60,000 nucleotides of DNA from Takakia lepidozioides (GCA_030704615.1 CM060733.1:22136001-22196000); one strand, 5' to 3'; numbered from the stretch's first letter, positions 12,380 to 26,325 are shown. Made by a program: numbers and translations. Notes: generated from the letters alone by a model not told the origin.

Positions 12380-13945
12380 CACTACAACAGATTGCGGCTT
12401 TTATGACTCCCATGGTTTGTGGCAGATATGCCATTTGCAGTCGTAAATGCCTTTTGAAGTCATAACATAGATCAGGACGAAGCCGTTTATGCGACTGTAT
12501 GACTCCGAACTTTGCGCAACACGGGTCAAACACCCTTTGACCAGGAATATTGCCATGGCGGATATGACTACCAGTCAGGGTCATGCCCATACTAGAATGA
12601 CGTGTGCATATTGCTAGACGGACATATGACTTCATGACTGCCACTCTAATGCATTATGCCAGATCATCACATGTTGTGATGACATGGAGAGTCTGTGACA
12701 TGGAACAACTTATGAGGTGTCTACATATGATTGGTTAAGTGGTTTTGATATTGTGGTGTGGGGGATGCAAGTGAAGGGAACGGTTGCACACGAAGCAGAT
12801 TAGTAGGCCGTTTGCGCTTTGTGGAGAAGAATGGAACGTGAAGCCAACATGCTAGAGAGGCGATCTGGAACCGCATCTGTTTGTGACGTTACGTTCAAAT
12901 GGCAACGTGCATTTTAGTGTTTGTTGATCGCGGACAACATCAAAAGCAAGCCTCATACTGCGGAATGACAGACGAACAAATGATGCATTCAGGGGATAGG
13001 CAAATTCATGCAAATCATAGATTTCACTCATGACAGTGATGCAAAACATTGCTCAACAAAAGTCTTTGACCAGTGACCAAGAACACCAACAAAATATGAA
13101 ATCCAAGACACTCTAACATATTGCCTTGTGCAATCTGCGCTGTAGCAGGCCGTCCCGGAGCTCCACGCCGTGTGGTACTGGAATAGAAGCTTTGCAATAC
13201 GGGCTGTTCCGATCCACCCACTTTGCCATGGGGGGGTGTTCTAAGAATGGGAGAGCCCATGAAGAAAGCTTCTTGTATGATAAAACAACTGAGATAACAG
13301 CTCATGTTCTTCTCTCTAATGTTCATATCCCCAATTACCTACCCCAAGCTAGAACAGCAGCATGATGACATCAGGAAAATGATGTGGTGCAAGGCATGGA
13401 ACACCTGCAGGGCACCAGCAGTGTAGTGCTGAATGTACTGCACCCTGCTCGAGCCATTCACAGATGGGGGACTGTACAAGTGAGTCAGATGGTGTTAGCT
13501 GGGGCATGAGAGAAACTGCCCATAAAATGCATCTACGCAAAGAACCCATTCAACCAACCAGAGCATCATCTATGCGGATTGCCGGATTCTTTTGGGGGAA
13601 AATGCAAATATGATAAGTAGGGACTAAGCTTAAAAGCACTCCACTGGTATTCAATGGTCCATAAACACGAGCCTGCCCAATATAAGACCCACAAAATCAC
13701 TGGGGCAATTATGTAATGTAAACAGGAAGGCACATGCACTTTGTCAACAATGTACCCAAAGGCAGAACTGATGTGTAAATCTGCACGCCGTTCCAAAGTC
13801 TATAGTGACATAAATGTCATGTCACGTTGCCAGACAGACACGCCATGTAAGTTGGACACCTCCAACACCCTGCTACAAGGACACCCCCAAGGGCAACCCT
13901 TAGTGCCAGTCTTATGAATCCCAAAGTCGTACCTCATTCTAGGTA
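12380..13945. other. 3' flank of CACTA transposase gene
   Basis: No gene is seen. Short repeats around TATGACT / AGTCATA (12410-12640) recall subterminal repeats of CACTA elements. CACTACAACAG at 12380 could be a terminus, but no inverted partner was found. Confidence 0.35.
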
Positions 13946-16768
13946 CTAGTACACATCCACATCAACCAACTCCTCATCACTAGACTCTGAATCTCCATCG
14001 CAACTGTCCTCCGTGGGACATGGATGTGCTTCCTCAGATCGCATGTCTCTGTAAAGTGAAGCAACCTCTTCAGGTGTCACTTGGATGGTCTGGCCCACCC
14101 TGTCAGCAGCAACATTCGTCTCTTCAATGTGATTAGGGGCTAAGAGGCCTGATACACTTGCAATATCATCGTTGCAAATGCTCACATCACAAACAGCCCT
14201 GCGTGACCTGGGGTTTTTTTCCAGCACCACGTTCCATCTCGGTTCATTCACACACTCAGAGAAAAAAACTTGCTCGACCTGTGATGGGAGCACAAAAGGC
14301 TGTTCAAGTGGAGGCAACAAGTGGGTCCAGCCCGACACTGATTCCTCCTCTCCTGCATCCCACACTCTCCGCCTAGTAGCATCAACAGAAGACAAGTACT
14401 ATGTACAAAATCCCAATGCCTCGTCAATCACGTAGCCCTCCGCCATACTGCCCTCAGGCTTCGCCAAGTTTCGCACATACCCTTTAAAATCCTTCATTGC
14501 TCTCTCCACCGGGTACATCCACCGAGAAGCTACAGGTCCACACAAATCCAGCTCATCCACCAAGTGGATAAGTAAATGTGTCATAACATCAAAAAATGAG
14601 GGTGGGAACTCTTTCTCCAGAAGACAAAGAGGCACTGCCACCTCCTTCTTCAATTCCTCATGCTCGGTGGGATCAATCAATTTTGCACAAAGCTTGCGAA
14701 ACACACGAGACACTCTTAGTATGGCATTGCGAACCCCAGGCGCCATCAACCCACGTAGAGCAAGTGGGAGGATCTGTTGCATTAGCACGTGATAATCATG
14801 TGACTTCAATTGGCTCAACTTTTGTTTGACCACATGTTTTTTGAAAGCAGAGGCATAGCCAGTGGGTACTTTCAGATTCGTGATAATCTCTAGGAACACC
14901 CGCTCCTCTGGTTTTGTGAGCACATATGGCGCATCAGGCATTACCAATGTATCCACTCTGGTGGGATGGCGTCGTAACCAAAGAGGCTTTCGAATGCCTT
15001 GCAATTCCAGATCGCAGCGAACTTTCATCGTGTCTTTTTCCCCGAAAAGAATCTTCATTATGTTCTCCGTCACGTTCTTCTCGCAATGCATGGTATCAAA
15101 AGTGTGGCGGATGATAAGATGCTGCACCATGTGGTCTAACAAATTAGGCACATTGCAATGTAGTCATGAATGATGTTAACAGCACAGGTTGAGTAAACAA
15201 ACAATCATGCACAATGAAAACCAATGCACTGTTATGTTCCCAAAACACAGGTGTGGTAATCGCACCTCCCAGTAAGGCAAGTCAAACAGAATGGACAATC
15301 GTTTTATGCCATGGAGCTTGGAGGGATCGTTCTGTGCGCCTACAGTCCCACCATCATCAATCCATTGTTTGTAATGTCGTGCACGCTCCTTGATTTCGGT
15401 GGCTGTCACTGTATGTGGAGCAGGTCTCATGTCTCGCGCCCCATTAAAAAGTCTGGATCTTCTATAGGCATGATTGTGGGGAAGATACCGTCGATGCCCC
15501 TGGAATATCAATTTCTTGCAAGCTGGGGAATATCTGGAATCGACTTGAGGTCCACATGCTGGACAAGCAGAGTACCCTTGGTGAACCTGACCTGATAACA
15601 AGCCATAGGCGGGGAAGTCATGTATGGACCACATGAGGACTGCACGCATGGTAAAAGCCCGCTCTCCTTCAATGGCTGCCACATCCATGGCTGCAACTCC
15701 CACCCACAATGTCGTTAGCTCCTCCACTAGTGGTTGCAGGTAAACATCCACATTTTCACTTGTCACAGATTCCTTTCCAGGAATGGGGAGTGTTAACATG
15801 ACAAAAAAATTCTTCGTTACCAACCATGGAGGTAGATTATAATTGAGCACCATGATGGGCCAGGTGGACCAACTCGCGCATTTTGTGCCATAAGGATTGA
15901 CCCCATCCAGTGCCAATCCAAGACGCAGATTTCTTGGATCTGAAGCAAAATCCGGCCATGTGTTGTCAATATGGCACCAAGCCTTACTGTCTGCAGCATG
16001 CCGGACCATGCCATCTGCACTTCTATGATTGTTGTGCCACTTCATGAGCTCTGCCAGCGTCTTAACTCGGAACATCCGTTTCAATCTAGGTATGAGAGGA
16101 AAGTATCGCAACACCTTCTTGGGCACCTTCCCACGGCCGTCCATGTATCGAGGACTGTGGCACTTGGGGCAATTTGCAGCCTTTTCCAGGTCTCCACGAA
16201 ACAATACACATCCACGCTCACAGGCATGGATCTGTTTGTATCCTAGACCCATCATGGCGATCATATTTTTGGCCTCATACTGCGATTTGGGCAAGGTGTT
16301 TTGTTTGGGCAAAATCTCCAGCCTCAACAATGAAAATAACTCATCCACAAATGCGTTGGTACATCTGTGAGTGGCGCAAGAATTGAGCAACATCAATGTG
16401 GCAATCAATCGGCTGTGAACGCTCCCATCGTATAAGGGGATTTGGGACTCTCGCATGAGTTTTTCATGGTGAAGATAATTTGGCGCGCCTACTTCTTCTC
16501 CGCCCATATTTTCCCCATCAGGCATTTCAGAGGGATTTGCGCCATTCTCAACAGCCTCATCATTGTCCAAGTGAAGGGCATTTGGGGCAGGTGTGGGATT
16601 CTCCCGGAGGGTATCTGATATTTCAAATGCATCTTGCACAGCACGGGCAATCTGGCCCCGTAGCCCATTGCCGTCTTGTCCCTCCAAATTGACGTCGTTT
16701 GCAACACTCTCTACACTACATTCAGCCTCCACTTTAGAGTCGGATGTAATGTAGCCCCGTGAACGCAA
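13946..16768 (-). pseudogene. CACTA (En/Spm) TNP2-like transposase, nearly intact
   Basis: This is the DDE-type transposase of a plant CACTA transposon. Exon one (about 15266-16768) carries the cysteine motif ANCPKCHSPRYMDG and TNP2 strings: HNNHRSADGMVRHAADSKAW, DPRNLRLGLALDGVNPYG, SSWSTWPIMVLNYNLPPWL-like text and YSACPACGP. It ends in SILFDLPYWE just before a GT donor. After about 110 bases the frame resumes with HTFDTMHCEKNVTENI, then the DUF4218-type block (LLEKEFPPSFFDVMTHLLIHLV ... GPVASRWMYPVERAMK). A single in-frame TAG at 14399-14401 follows GFCT, where related proteins continue with a hydrophilic residue and YL; CAG to TAG is the simplest change. Reading through it gives the DUF4216-like end (QVFFSECVNEPRWNVVLEKNPR). 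The exact acceptor and 5' exon are uncertain. Confidence 0.85.
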
Positions 16769-17797
16769 ATGAAAATCAGAAATTGGGATACGATGAACAG
16801 GCTTTTTTCAAAACTCCCAGACTCTGAAATTTCATTTAAACACTGTCATGTAAGCAAACACAATACGTAGAATTGCACTAGTTCAATAGAGGTGATGCTG
16901 CAAGTCTCCCCCGCACTTGCGAATCAGGAGACGAAATTGGTCGGCCACAGTCTTCATTTCGAAGCAGCTTGTGGAGCTCACACACAAAGACAAATGAAAA
17001 CTACTCTCATATAATACGGCAAAGTAGGAACACAGTTCGAATCGAAAAACAAAACAAACATACCCTCTGTGATAGAAATTGACATCCCCACATACAGACA
17101 GCTATCTTCACATACCGACAAAGTGAAAGCTCTCAACAAATATGCCCAAGTGGGCAGTGCGTTGAAGGCATGACACATGGCAACAAACTACCAAAAGCCC
17201 AAAATGCGGCCAGCCTTCCGACATGGCAGTCAACAGCGACCATGTAGTCATGACCCTCACTACATGCAGCACAACCAATGGAAGAACACCACGTAGTTGA
17301 AATGTCCATGATCCGCGGTCATGAAGTCATGGACATGACTACTCTGACGCACTACCAACTACATGACTCCATCACTACGACTCCATGACTCCAATACATC
17401 CAACGGAAGAACGACACGTAGTTCGGACTCCAGTCACTCCACGACTGTCCAAAATGCGGACATGCGCGGGCGTGCTGCGAGCATGTCAGAGTGCGTGCAT
17501 CGTGCAAGGCGTATCGGGACTGTACACTGTCGAAGGTTTGGGTCCCTCCCATACTTTGTTAGGTGTTTTTGGCCATCGGTAGAAACTGCGGGATCCCTCC
17601 ATGGCAAGTTCTGCAGTTGCACAATATTTTGCGGTGCCCTTGTGCAATGGCATGCGCCTCCTCTAGTCGCCACAGTTTCTCATCTTTCTTGCGCACACGG
17701 AGTCGTTGAGCTCTCAGCCGAAACCCCGCTCTCGTTGTGTACATCGTACTTACACAGGGGGGTGTGCAAGGGTCTTTGCAGCTGATGTCAAACTACC
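16769..17797. promoter_or_regulatory. Spacer between two divergent CACTA genes
   Basis: About 1 kb separates the leftward transposase from the rightward accessory gene, so it should hold both promoters. Between 17236 and 17455 the words CATGACT/AGTCATG and CCATGACTCC recur at least eight times in both orientations. They resemble short protein-binding repeats of CACTA elements. No TATA box was assigned. Confidence 0.5.
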
Positions 17798-20700
17798 ATG
17801 GTCAGGCCCTCCCCGTGCGGTCCCCTGACTGCGTATGAGAAGCTAAGGGAGACCTGCATTGCTCGCAACAAAGAGGTTGAGGCGGAGTTGTTTGGTTCGC
17901 ACCCACTGTGAGTATACTGAGAGGCGGCTCACCCTACTGTTGTGGCCGCTATCTTGCAGGAGAGCATTGCAGGGGCTTGTCATTAGGGCATTTCTTTAAA
18001 AATGTTAGAGGTATACGGTTTAGCCTGGAATTGCCCTAGTTCTTGTCTTTTGGGTTTACGAGTTTTGCTAGATTCCTAGTGTTGGGATTGCATTGCTAAG
18101 TACATAGAATGCTGGTTGTGAGGCGTCGCCTGTCTCCACACTATCATGGCGCACCATGAAGAGAGCGGGATTGGTTAGGGTTTGGCTTGCAGGCTTGTTG
18201 CTCCGAAACCAAAGCGTGCTTACCATCGACCTCCACTACCCACGGGACCACCCAGACGCAGTGGAAGGCTAAAAACAATGGCCGACGAGGCACGGCAGTA
18301 TGAAGACAAGGACAAAGATTTGTTGTGTGTCCCTGCGGGCGAGCACACTGGCGATTCCAGCGAAGATGTCCTTTGCCACCCAGCTCTTGCACCCTCGCTT
18401 CCCCAGAAATGCCCGTCGCCAGCAAAATCACCATCTGTAAGCACCTGCTCACTATGACGCCACATCTTCAAAATTTGCATGTAGCAAGGAAGGGATGCCC
18501 GAGCATACAGGCAGTGAAACCCCACAATGGGATAGGAAATCAAGCCCTTCGCTATATCTTCATTGTGTACACAGTTTGGGTTAAAGTCAAAGGCTCTTAC
18601 TAAGAGGTTGATACACAGTTATGTTTCTGTTTACAACTAAAATGCAATGTCCATTCAAATGAGTCCATCTACCCACTGATGCAAGTTCTTGTATGCACGC
18701 TTTGATACAAGCATGCCAATGGTTTGTGAGGTCTCCCCGTTAGGTAGGCTTTGGAATTGGCCGTGTAGATTTGGCAATGCCCTCACTTTTCAAGTTGGGT
18801 AAACAGAAGTGTGGGGCACCTGATGAGTCTGAGGGGATGAGGACCTGCTCATAGTAGGATGAGTACAATCAAAGCATTAAAATGGCAGGTGCACGGCGTT
18901 AGTTTTTTTGAAGTTGCCATGATATCTGTTGAATGCTTTGATTGACTTTGATGTTTGAATTGGTTTTTATTCTGTGCAGGCCAGGAAGAGGCGAGCTTCC
19001 ATCGAAGGCGCTGCAGCTGTGGTGGGCAGTCCATCGGGGCGGGGGTTGTTCAAACAAGTCAATGCTGCTACAAACAAGTCCCCAAGCGCAGCAGGACCAC
19101 CTCCACGACCTATTCCACAGTACCCTCCGTACACACATTACCCACATGCCTACCCCACCCCCGATAAGTATGGCGTTGCGGGCCCTTACAACCCGCACAT
19201 CCAATACAAGCCCCCTCCAGGTGGTTACCCAGAGCAGCCATATGCCCATTCTCCTCCGCCTATTCCCCCTTACCTCCCAGACCCACATGCTTACCCGGCA
19301 TCTACACGCCACCATACGAACCTTTTGGGCCATACGGTGGGCGATACCGTCCCGCCCCCCATTCCCCATGGCCACCCCCAGCTGCCCCACCACCTGAGGA
19401 GGCAAAGGAAGACATCCCTATGACCAAGAAGGACCGAGCTAATGCTTTGAGGCGGGCGAACAGGCGTGCCAGGGCAGAGGCAATCCGAAACCATGATGCG
19501 CGAGAGGAAGATGGACTCCCCCCTCAAGTGCTTCCGGTTGACAAAACTGGAGAGCCCATTGGACCAGCACGCAATACCTGGCATGCAGCCCTCAAAGGCC
19601 AGATGTGGCGTTTGTGTGACATGTCAATGCATATTGCAGCGCAGGATGAATCTGTCATTGAAGAAATATACAGGATTCTAAACTCTACATTTGCGTACAC
19701 GCCACGTGGTCTTGACTATGAGCACATGAGGAAGACACTTGGCATTGCCTTGAAAACCCAAAGACACGAGATCCATGCATTGTACAAGGCAGGCGAGGGG
19801 AGGCCTGCGCATCTGAAGGAAGCTCATTGGGACAGGCTGGTATCGTATTGGCAGACAGCAGGATTCAGCGCAAAAAGTGCCCTCATGAAGGTTGCAAATT
19901 CATCAATCAAGAAGCCTTCAAAAACAGGACGTGGTGGGAAGGCATCTGTTGAGGCTCGGCTTGTAAGTTCACACACAGTCTTTTTGCCCTCTTTGCCTTG
20001 GCTGATTGTTGTTTATAATGTCAAACATGGTAAGTCCTGGCAGAAGAGAGTAGAAAAGATTCTCAAGGACCTAGACCTGGATCCGCAAGTCTTGACCCTG
20101 CTGGATAAATCTGACTTAGAGGCTGTAGTGTCCTCAGCCATGTCTGTTGCCATGAGATTGTGTGATGAAAATGAAGTTAGGCAGAGAACTTCCCTGAACT
20201 TGTTTCCAGTCAGTGACATGGGGGTGGACATCTTGGATGACCTCAAGGGTCTACCCACTCTTGGCACTACAGTGAAATTTAAACTCAGGGCAGGAAGCCT
20301 ACCTTTGAACAGCAAATAGAAGCAGAGAGGAAAGGGAGAGTGCAATTGTCCGTTGTGTGGGCAATCTGAAGACAGTATTCATTTTCTGATACACTGTCCG
20401 GGGTTCTCTCACCAAAGAGATGCTCTCTTCAATTCAATCAAGGGAATTGTGCAAATCACACCCAGCAGATTGATGCTTGTGTGAAGGGTTTTCTAGAGGA
20501 TATCTGGAAAACCCGGATTAATTCTTTATATGAAGGTAAGTCTTACTACCAACGTCAACCCCTGACTGAGGTAGGTTCTGTTCCTTTTGTTCCCGCTCAA
20601 CTGGGCACGGGGTCAATGGCCACAAGGGTACGGCAAACAACGTCTTATGAGTACAATGTATAATGGGGTGTCCATTTCCCCCATTTTAAAGCATGTTATG

Positions 20701-22783
20701 AGGGAAGTACGAAGTGCCACCAAGCTTTGGGCCAGGAATTCTCCAAATTATGTGGAGTACAATCAGGGTTTTCTTGAAGGGGTGCTGCCTGTGGAGTGAA
20801 CTAAAGTGTTCATTCACCTTGTCAGAAAGTGCTTGTAGGCTTTTCTTTAAGGGGGGAGGCAGGTATCTTGAATTACGCTTCGTTTCCCGAGTGCTACTAG
20901 CCTTTTCTATTGCAGGGAGACCCTACCTAGCGCATCTTTAAGGGTGGAGGTGTGTCCAAGAGTCACTTCAATAGCGAATCACTGTGGACTGTTTTTTGTG
21001 GAAGGAGTATTTTGTGAGTGCTACGTAGTAGTCATCTGTAAAATTGGGCGAGGTTGCAATCGTCAAGTACAATGGTAATCTTTCTTACTTGGTCCTGGCA
21101 AGTGGTCAGTAATACAGTTTGCCAGACTTCTTGAAGGAGATAGAGACCCAGTTTTGCAATTTTGTTATGCCTTGGTTACATTTATGTATTTCTTCCAATT
21201 GGGTCTCGCCATGGTCAGAATAGTGGTGCAACTTCATGTAAGTTGTCGCTCATGTTCATCAAGAAAGGCAAGTAGAAGCGTTTGAAAGTTATATTCGGGG
21301 AGTGCGAGGTCTATGTGACGACGTGATTTTCACCAGTTTCTGCTTAGACATATTGTGTTGATGTCGTTGCCTGAGAGCTGCTCTCATTCTCTGATTTCAG
21401 ATTATGTGTACTGGCAGAGTTGTTGAAGCTCCATGAAATTGTTGCTTTCTGAGTTCTGGAGGCACAATAATTTGTATTAAGCCATTCCCCAAAGGAATGA
21501 AACTCATTATTAAGAGCTAATTTGCACTTGATTGTTTCAACCATGCCTTGACGGTGAGGAAACTAGCTTGCACTCATGCTTGGGCAATTTCCAATGCAGG
21601 CACAGGAGCGAGGCCGAAGTCCATCGTTGCATGAAATCCAAGAAGGTTCAGTAAGCAGAACATTGACCAGCGAGCGGATGGTGAGATTCGAGCAGATCAT
21701 TCTTTCTCCCATTTTTTGTCGATTATTTTGTTCTAGGCATTTTCCCTACCAACGGCATGATGTTCTCATGTTGTTCATGGACTTGCGTGGACCTGGCAGG
21801 AGGGGACCTCTGGGTATTCAGCAGTTGCTCGCTAAGTGGAGGATATGGAAAGAGCACAGGGTGCACAACACAAAGATATAATGGATTTGAAGGCTACAAT
21901 ATCGCATGTGATGATGTACCAGAAGGCCATGGCAGAGAAATTTGGGATCAGCATTTCCTCACCTGCCTTAGTGGGCTCATCCATAGCAAACAGCTCGTGC
22001 ATCGCTGGCCCTTCAGCCTTGAGACATCTGGAGGACAGGTTTGACTTGCCTGGCATGTCACCAGGTAACGTCACTCCAGTTGATGCATTCGAGGATGATG
22101 TGCAGGTGGAGCATGTTGGCCCAGGTGGAGGGGAGGACACCCCTACCAAGGAACTTACGCGTCCTCGTGCAGTTCTGTCACACTGTGCGGTAGTGGAGGC
22201 GCATGCAGAACTCCGGCCTGCTGCTGTCGCGGTGGGGGCATCTGAGAGAACCCTGGACATTGACCTTGTTTCCCCGCTGGCAGATATTACCCAGCAACCC
22301 ACGGTTGTCACTTCCACTCCCAACCTCCAATTCATGAAGGAGAATGTCGTGCACAGAACAGTGGAGAAGGGCAAGCATTTGCTCATCCTAGATATTAATG
22401 GCTTGCTGTGTGAGTGCGTCCATGTCGGGAGCGGTAATGCGTTTGTGGTTCCAAATGGCCTTGAGCACAAATTATGTGGTAGCAAGATGGTCGTTGTAAG
22501 GCCTGGTTGCAAAGCTTTTTTGGACAAGTGTTTTGAACACTTTGAAGTGGCAGCATGGTCTTGTATGCAACCACGTAACTTCCTACCCACAGTGGACTGG
22601 CTTTTCCATGGGCACGGTGACCTTGCATTCAAGTGGGATGGGGGATATTGTGAGCAGTCCACTGACATGGATGGGAGCCTGCCCATGAAACCACGGTTTT
22701 TGAAGAACCTATCTACAGTGTGGCGGGGCAACCAGTCCGAACTTCCACCTTGTAAACTTCCCGAACTAGATATTTTTATTTGA
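17798..22783 (+). pseudogene. CACTA accessory ORF (Transposase_24-like) with C-terminal FCP1/HAD-like domain
   Basis: Five exons fit by phase: 17798-17907, 18193-18436, 18980-19962, 21600-21680 and 21842-22783 (about 786 aa). Residues 1-40 hold TAYEKLRETCIARNKEVEAE, then PRRSGRL, as in N-termini of plant transposon proteins. A Pro/Tyr-rich stretch follows in exon 3. The Transposase_24-like part has WHAALKGQMW, HWDRLVSYWQ and, after the intron, AQERGRSPSLHEI. A coiled segment (MERAQGAQHKDIMDLK) leads to an FCP1-like region from about residue 650: HLLILDINGLL, VRPGCKAFLDKCFEHFEVAAW and FLPTVDWLF. One base seems missing in a C-run near 19293-19296, because the frame changes between DPHAYP and YTPPYEPFGPYGG. 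It is a pseudogene or an assembly slip. The gene is divergent from the transposase. Confidence 0.75.
19990..20656 (+). mobile_element. 5'-truncated LINE 3' end, inside an intron
   Basis: It lies within the 19963-21599 intron of the CACTA gene. The sequence encodes the tail of a non-LTR retrotransposon: KSWQKRVEKILKDLDLDPQ, then LPTLGTTVKFKLRAG, a frame change, the reverse-transcriptase-associated zinc motif CNCPLCGQSEDSIHFLIHCPG (C-x2-C-x7-H-x4-C), and FLEDIWKTRINSLYEG. The 3' end is taken at the sequence ACGTCTTATGAGTACAA because two short insertions elsewhere end there. TATAATG occurs near 20017 and at 20660, a possible 7-bp target duplication that would place the 5' end near 20024. An inverted relative is at 59.3-59.65 kb. 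Confidence 0.8.
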
Positions 22784-22916
22784 CAGTATATTTGGACACA
22801 TTACTGTGAATATTGGAATCCCAAATGCCCTGGGATTCGTCTAGACAATCAGTGATCACAAACAGTGACAACTTCAGTACAACTAATGACCAATGACCAA
22901 CAAATCCATTCATATT
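22784..22916. other. 3' flank of CACTA accessory gene
   Basis: A short AT-rich flank after the stop codon. No polyadenylation signal was assigned. Confidence 0.4.
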
Positions 22917-23150
22917 GTACTTCGTAACACGTTACAAAGTGTCATCGAATGGATCGTCAACTAACAAGGTCTTTCACACTGAACTTCGAAACATGTTACG
23001 AAGTACCACTGGATGGATCGTCTAACAAATGTATTCATATCAAACTTCGAAACATGTTACGAAGTACCTCCGGATGGATCGACTAACAAATTTATTCAAA
23101 CTAAACTTCGAAACATATTACGAAATGCTACCAGATGGATGACAAATGGA
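22917..23150. repeat. Four-unit tandem repeat with palindromic core
   Basis: Units of about 62 bases each contain ACTTCG(T/A)AAC-ATGTTACGAAGT, almost a perfect palindrome, followed by a GGATGGATCG block and AACAAAT-TATTCA. They lie just past the 3' end of the CACTA accessory gene, the place expected for subterminal transposase-binding repeats. Confidence 0.85.
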
Positions 23151-23682
23151 TGGATGGAATAATATGGATGATTAATAAGTATGGATGAAGTATGACAAAC
23201 TCTATGAAGAATACTAGATTTAAATCTCTCTTCACTGCGATACTTCGGCACAGGGTACGAACCTTCCTAGAGTTGAAAATGGGTAATTGGGTGAGGAAAT
23301 GTCTGAAGAGATGGGAGTGAGAGACGATTCTGAAGAGAGGGGTGGGGTGGAAATAGCACTCACTAGTAGTGAGCGAGACCATGAAGAGAACCAAAGAGAA
23401 GAGGGGTGGGGTGGAAAGACGGAAAGAGAGAGCGCTCCGGGATGATCATAGAGGTACAAGATGAGCAAGAAAGGAAGCAAATGAGCTGAGACCTCTTATT
23501 TATACATGTGGGATGTTTGGTGTAGGTCACAACATGTTCCTTCAAGAGAGGTGGAGGACGCTATGACGGGGATCAACCTATGTTAGCCGTCGATTGTTGG
23601 AGAATCATGATCGCACGGTTGCAAACATATGAGAGTTTGCAACCTCCCCTCTAGCTCGATCAATCTTGAGCACATTATGAAA
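23151..23682. other. No gene seen
   Basis: Purine-rich sequence (AGAGAGGGGTGGGGTGGAAA occurs at about 23334 and in a similar form at 23399) and short open frames without recognisable protein content. Confidence 0.4.
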
Positions 23683-24113
23683 GAGCCTACATATGCAAAG
23701 CAAAGTGGATTTTGGCCATTATGAGGCTACGACATGTGCGCATGTGGATTTTCGCCACGTGAGGCTACCACGTGTGCGCAGTCATGCCCTTGTCCACCAT
23801 AATTACTCGTGGGGGCCTGCCATAATGGTAAATGACTCAATATATTGTGCACATCAGGCCACTGGTCTGAGGCTCAAATCCTGAAATGTCGATGTGGCCT
23901 ACACATGCAAAGTAGATATGAATCCATGTTTGGGCCATTATGAGGCTACCACGTGTGCGCAGTCATTTAGAAAGACCCCACATGCCCTTCAGTTCGCCAC
24001 GCAGCCACCCCTTTATCCACCATAACTACTTGTGTGGGCCCGCCATAATGGTAAGTGATACAATTCAGTATATGGTGCACATCACGCCAATGGTCTGAGG
24101 CTCAAATCCTGAT
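23683..24113. repeat. Direct duplication of ~205-215 bases
   Basis: The segment 23683-23885 is repeated at 23898-24113. Both hold CATATGCAAAG or a near form, GAGGCTACCACGTGTGCGCA, a CCACCATAA-TACT block, GCCATAATGGTAA and TCTGAGGCTCAAATCCTGA. No gene is seen. Confidence 0.85.
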
Positions 24114-25937
24114 CGGTCACTAAGGGTCAATTTTATCCCCTCCCCTACTTCCCCCACCCCTTGTAAAGAGCCTCAATTTTGAGCTGCCACTTCATCTTTT
24201 TGTTTTCAAAGAAGATAATAAAATGAATTTGAGAATATGATCTTTATGCATATACCACATTTATTCAAGTTTATCTAGCCTAATGGGGATTGAATTTATC
24301 GAACTAATCAAACTAATCAAGGTCAAAATGGTGATTACTTCACCGGAACCTGGATGAAATATTGGTCATGATGGATGAATTCTGCCATGTATAGATGACG
24401 GCCCAATCAAAATCCGCGGATGTGTGGAGGTCCATTTTTTATCCTCTTAATCTGCACGATCCCGACCGTTGAATGTCCATTGAGTGCATGCCAAGAGGAA
24501 TTGAGCCCCAAACCATTGGGGGGACAAGATCTGCACTTTATCCTCATATTAATGGACCCATAATGTGTTTTTGGAGGCGCCGCTTACCCGCCATAATGGA
24601 TTATGCAGGGCCCCCAAAGTAGCTAGTTATGGATTTGGATGGATGGACTATCCACCCTACATCCATTCTTTCCATCCAAGGAAAAACGCCACAACCGTCG
24701 GATCTGACTCAGATCCAACGGTGAGGAAGATGAGCGATTTGCCAAGTCTATATCGTGAAAGAGAGAGCTCTCTCTCTCTTTTGGTTTTTGTTTCCAGCCA
24801 GGCTGCTCGATCGGGCTGTGTGAGGGAGACAATGAGAGCGTGGAGCGAGCGAAATGTGAGCGTAGAATCTTTGTGAGCAAGGAGAGTACCTTAGATTTGC
24901 AAGGCAAGTCTGGAGTATTAGTGTTAGAGAGATTTGTAGGGTGGAGAATTAGCGTTAGAGATAAATTTTGTTTTAGGTCATGATCCAGATGAAATTTATT
25001 TGTTAGAGATTGTTAGTGTTAGTTTGAGTGTTCATTGTGTTATAGAGACGAGTTGCAACTAGCCTGCGAACAATGATGCAAGCCAACGGCGGGTTAAAGA
25101 TGACTCTTCCTGTTTCGAACGAAAAATAAGTTGGCTGGACCGTGTCGTTTGGCGTGCTTGGCGTGCTTGGTGTTTCACGAGCTTGGCGTTTACAAGGTAC
25201 TTGGGAGCGGTGTCAAGCTTGGTGTTTCTAAGTTAGGGTCAAGTTGGTATTAGGAGATTAGACCAGCAGTTGCAGCCAGCAGCTTGCCGGAGGAAGCAAG
25301 TTGTTGCTTTTGGCTCTTCATGTAGGTATCACGATGTGGTTTTTCCTTGCTGTTTACAAGGTATTGAAAGGTTCAACTTGGTCTTAGAAGAGCAGCAGCC
25401 CATGGCCAGCAGTCGTAGCCATCAACCTCAAAGCAGCTGCGGGCTATGACTCTTCCTCTAGATGTCACGATTTGGCTATGACGATTTGGTATTTCTTGGA
25501 CTAGGTATTTACAACGTACTTGGGAGGGTAAGTTTGGTTTCAGGAACCCCAGTAGACATAGCTGCGAGTAGGGAGGAGCGGGGACCAGCCCACAAGCATG
25601 ACGGGCTCCAGTAGCTCCAGTAGGTGAGAAATTCTCCAGTAGCTCCAGTAGGTAGAAATTCTCTGTTATAATTTTTTTTTAACGATTTTCAGCTTAGGTT
25701 TGTGCTATCTCTCTCTCTCCCTCTCTCAATCCTCTTTCTCTTCAGAATCTCTTTTTCTTTGTCAAATACCTTGAGGCTCTTTCTCCATCATTGAACACCA
25801 ACATTGGTGATGGCATATACAAATAATACTCACAAATATCTATGTTTGTGAACACAGTGCGGATGGTCTAAGCAAATACAAAACATCTCCTGCACAACAA
25901 ATACATGATTCAAGTTTGTTAATTCTTTTTGTATCAT
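24114..25937. other. Intergenic, no gene supported
   Basis: Short open frames (for example 24565-24876) look compositional. Small repeats occur at 25150-25190 (GCTTGGCGT series) and 25602-25655 (CTCCAGTAGCTCCAGTAGGT twice). Confidence 0.45.
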
Positions 25938-26325
25938 AACACGATCTGAAACGGTGTGGCATTTAGCACACGATCACTGTTTCATATACATGTTGTGGCA
26001 TGAATTTGGTCTGAAACCTTGAAACCCTGAATTCATGAACAAATCTACATATCGAATTTATATTGAAACATAAATATCAATGGCTCTTGGAGCACATTCA
26101 ACATTCGGATTGGGATCTCACATACTAGTTCTTAACACGGTCTGAAATGGTGTGGCATTTAGCACACGATCACTGTTTCATTTACATGTGGCATGAATTT
26201 GGTCTGAAACCGTGAAACCTTGAATTCATGAACAAATCTAGATATCGAATTTAGATTCAAATATAGATATCAAATCGGTATTGGCATTCAACATTCGGAT
26301 TGGGATCTCACATACTAGTTCTAAA
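25938..26325. repeat. Tandem duplication of ~195 bases
   Basis: Unit 25938-26133 and unit 26136-26325 share AACACGGTCTGAAA, GGTGTGGCATTTAGCACACG and, at their ends, ATCTCACATACTAGTTCT. No coding content is seen. Confidence 0.9.
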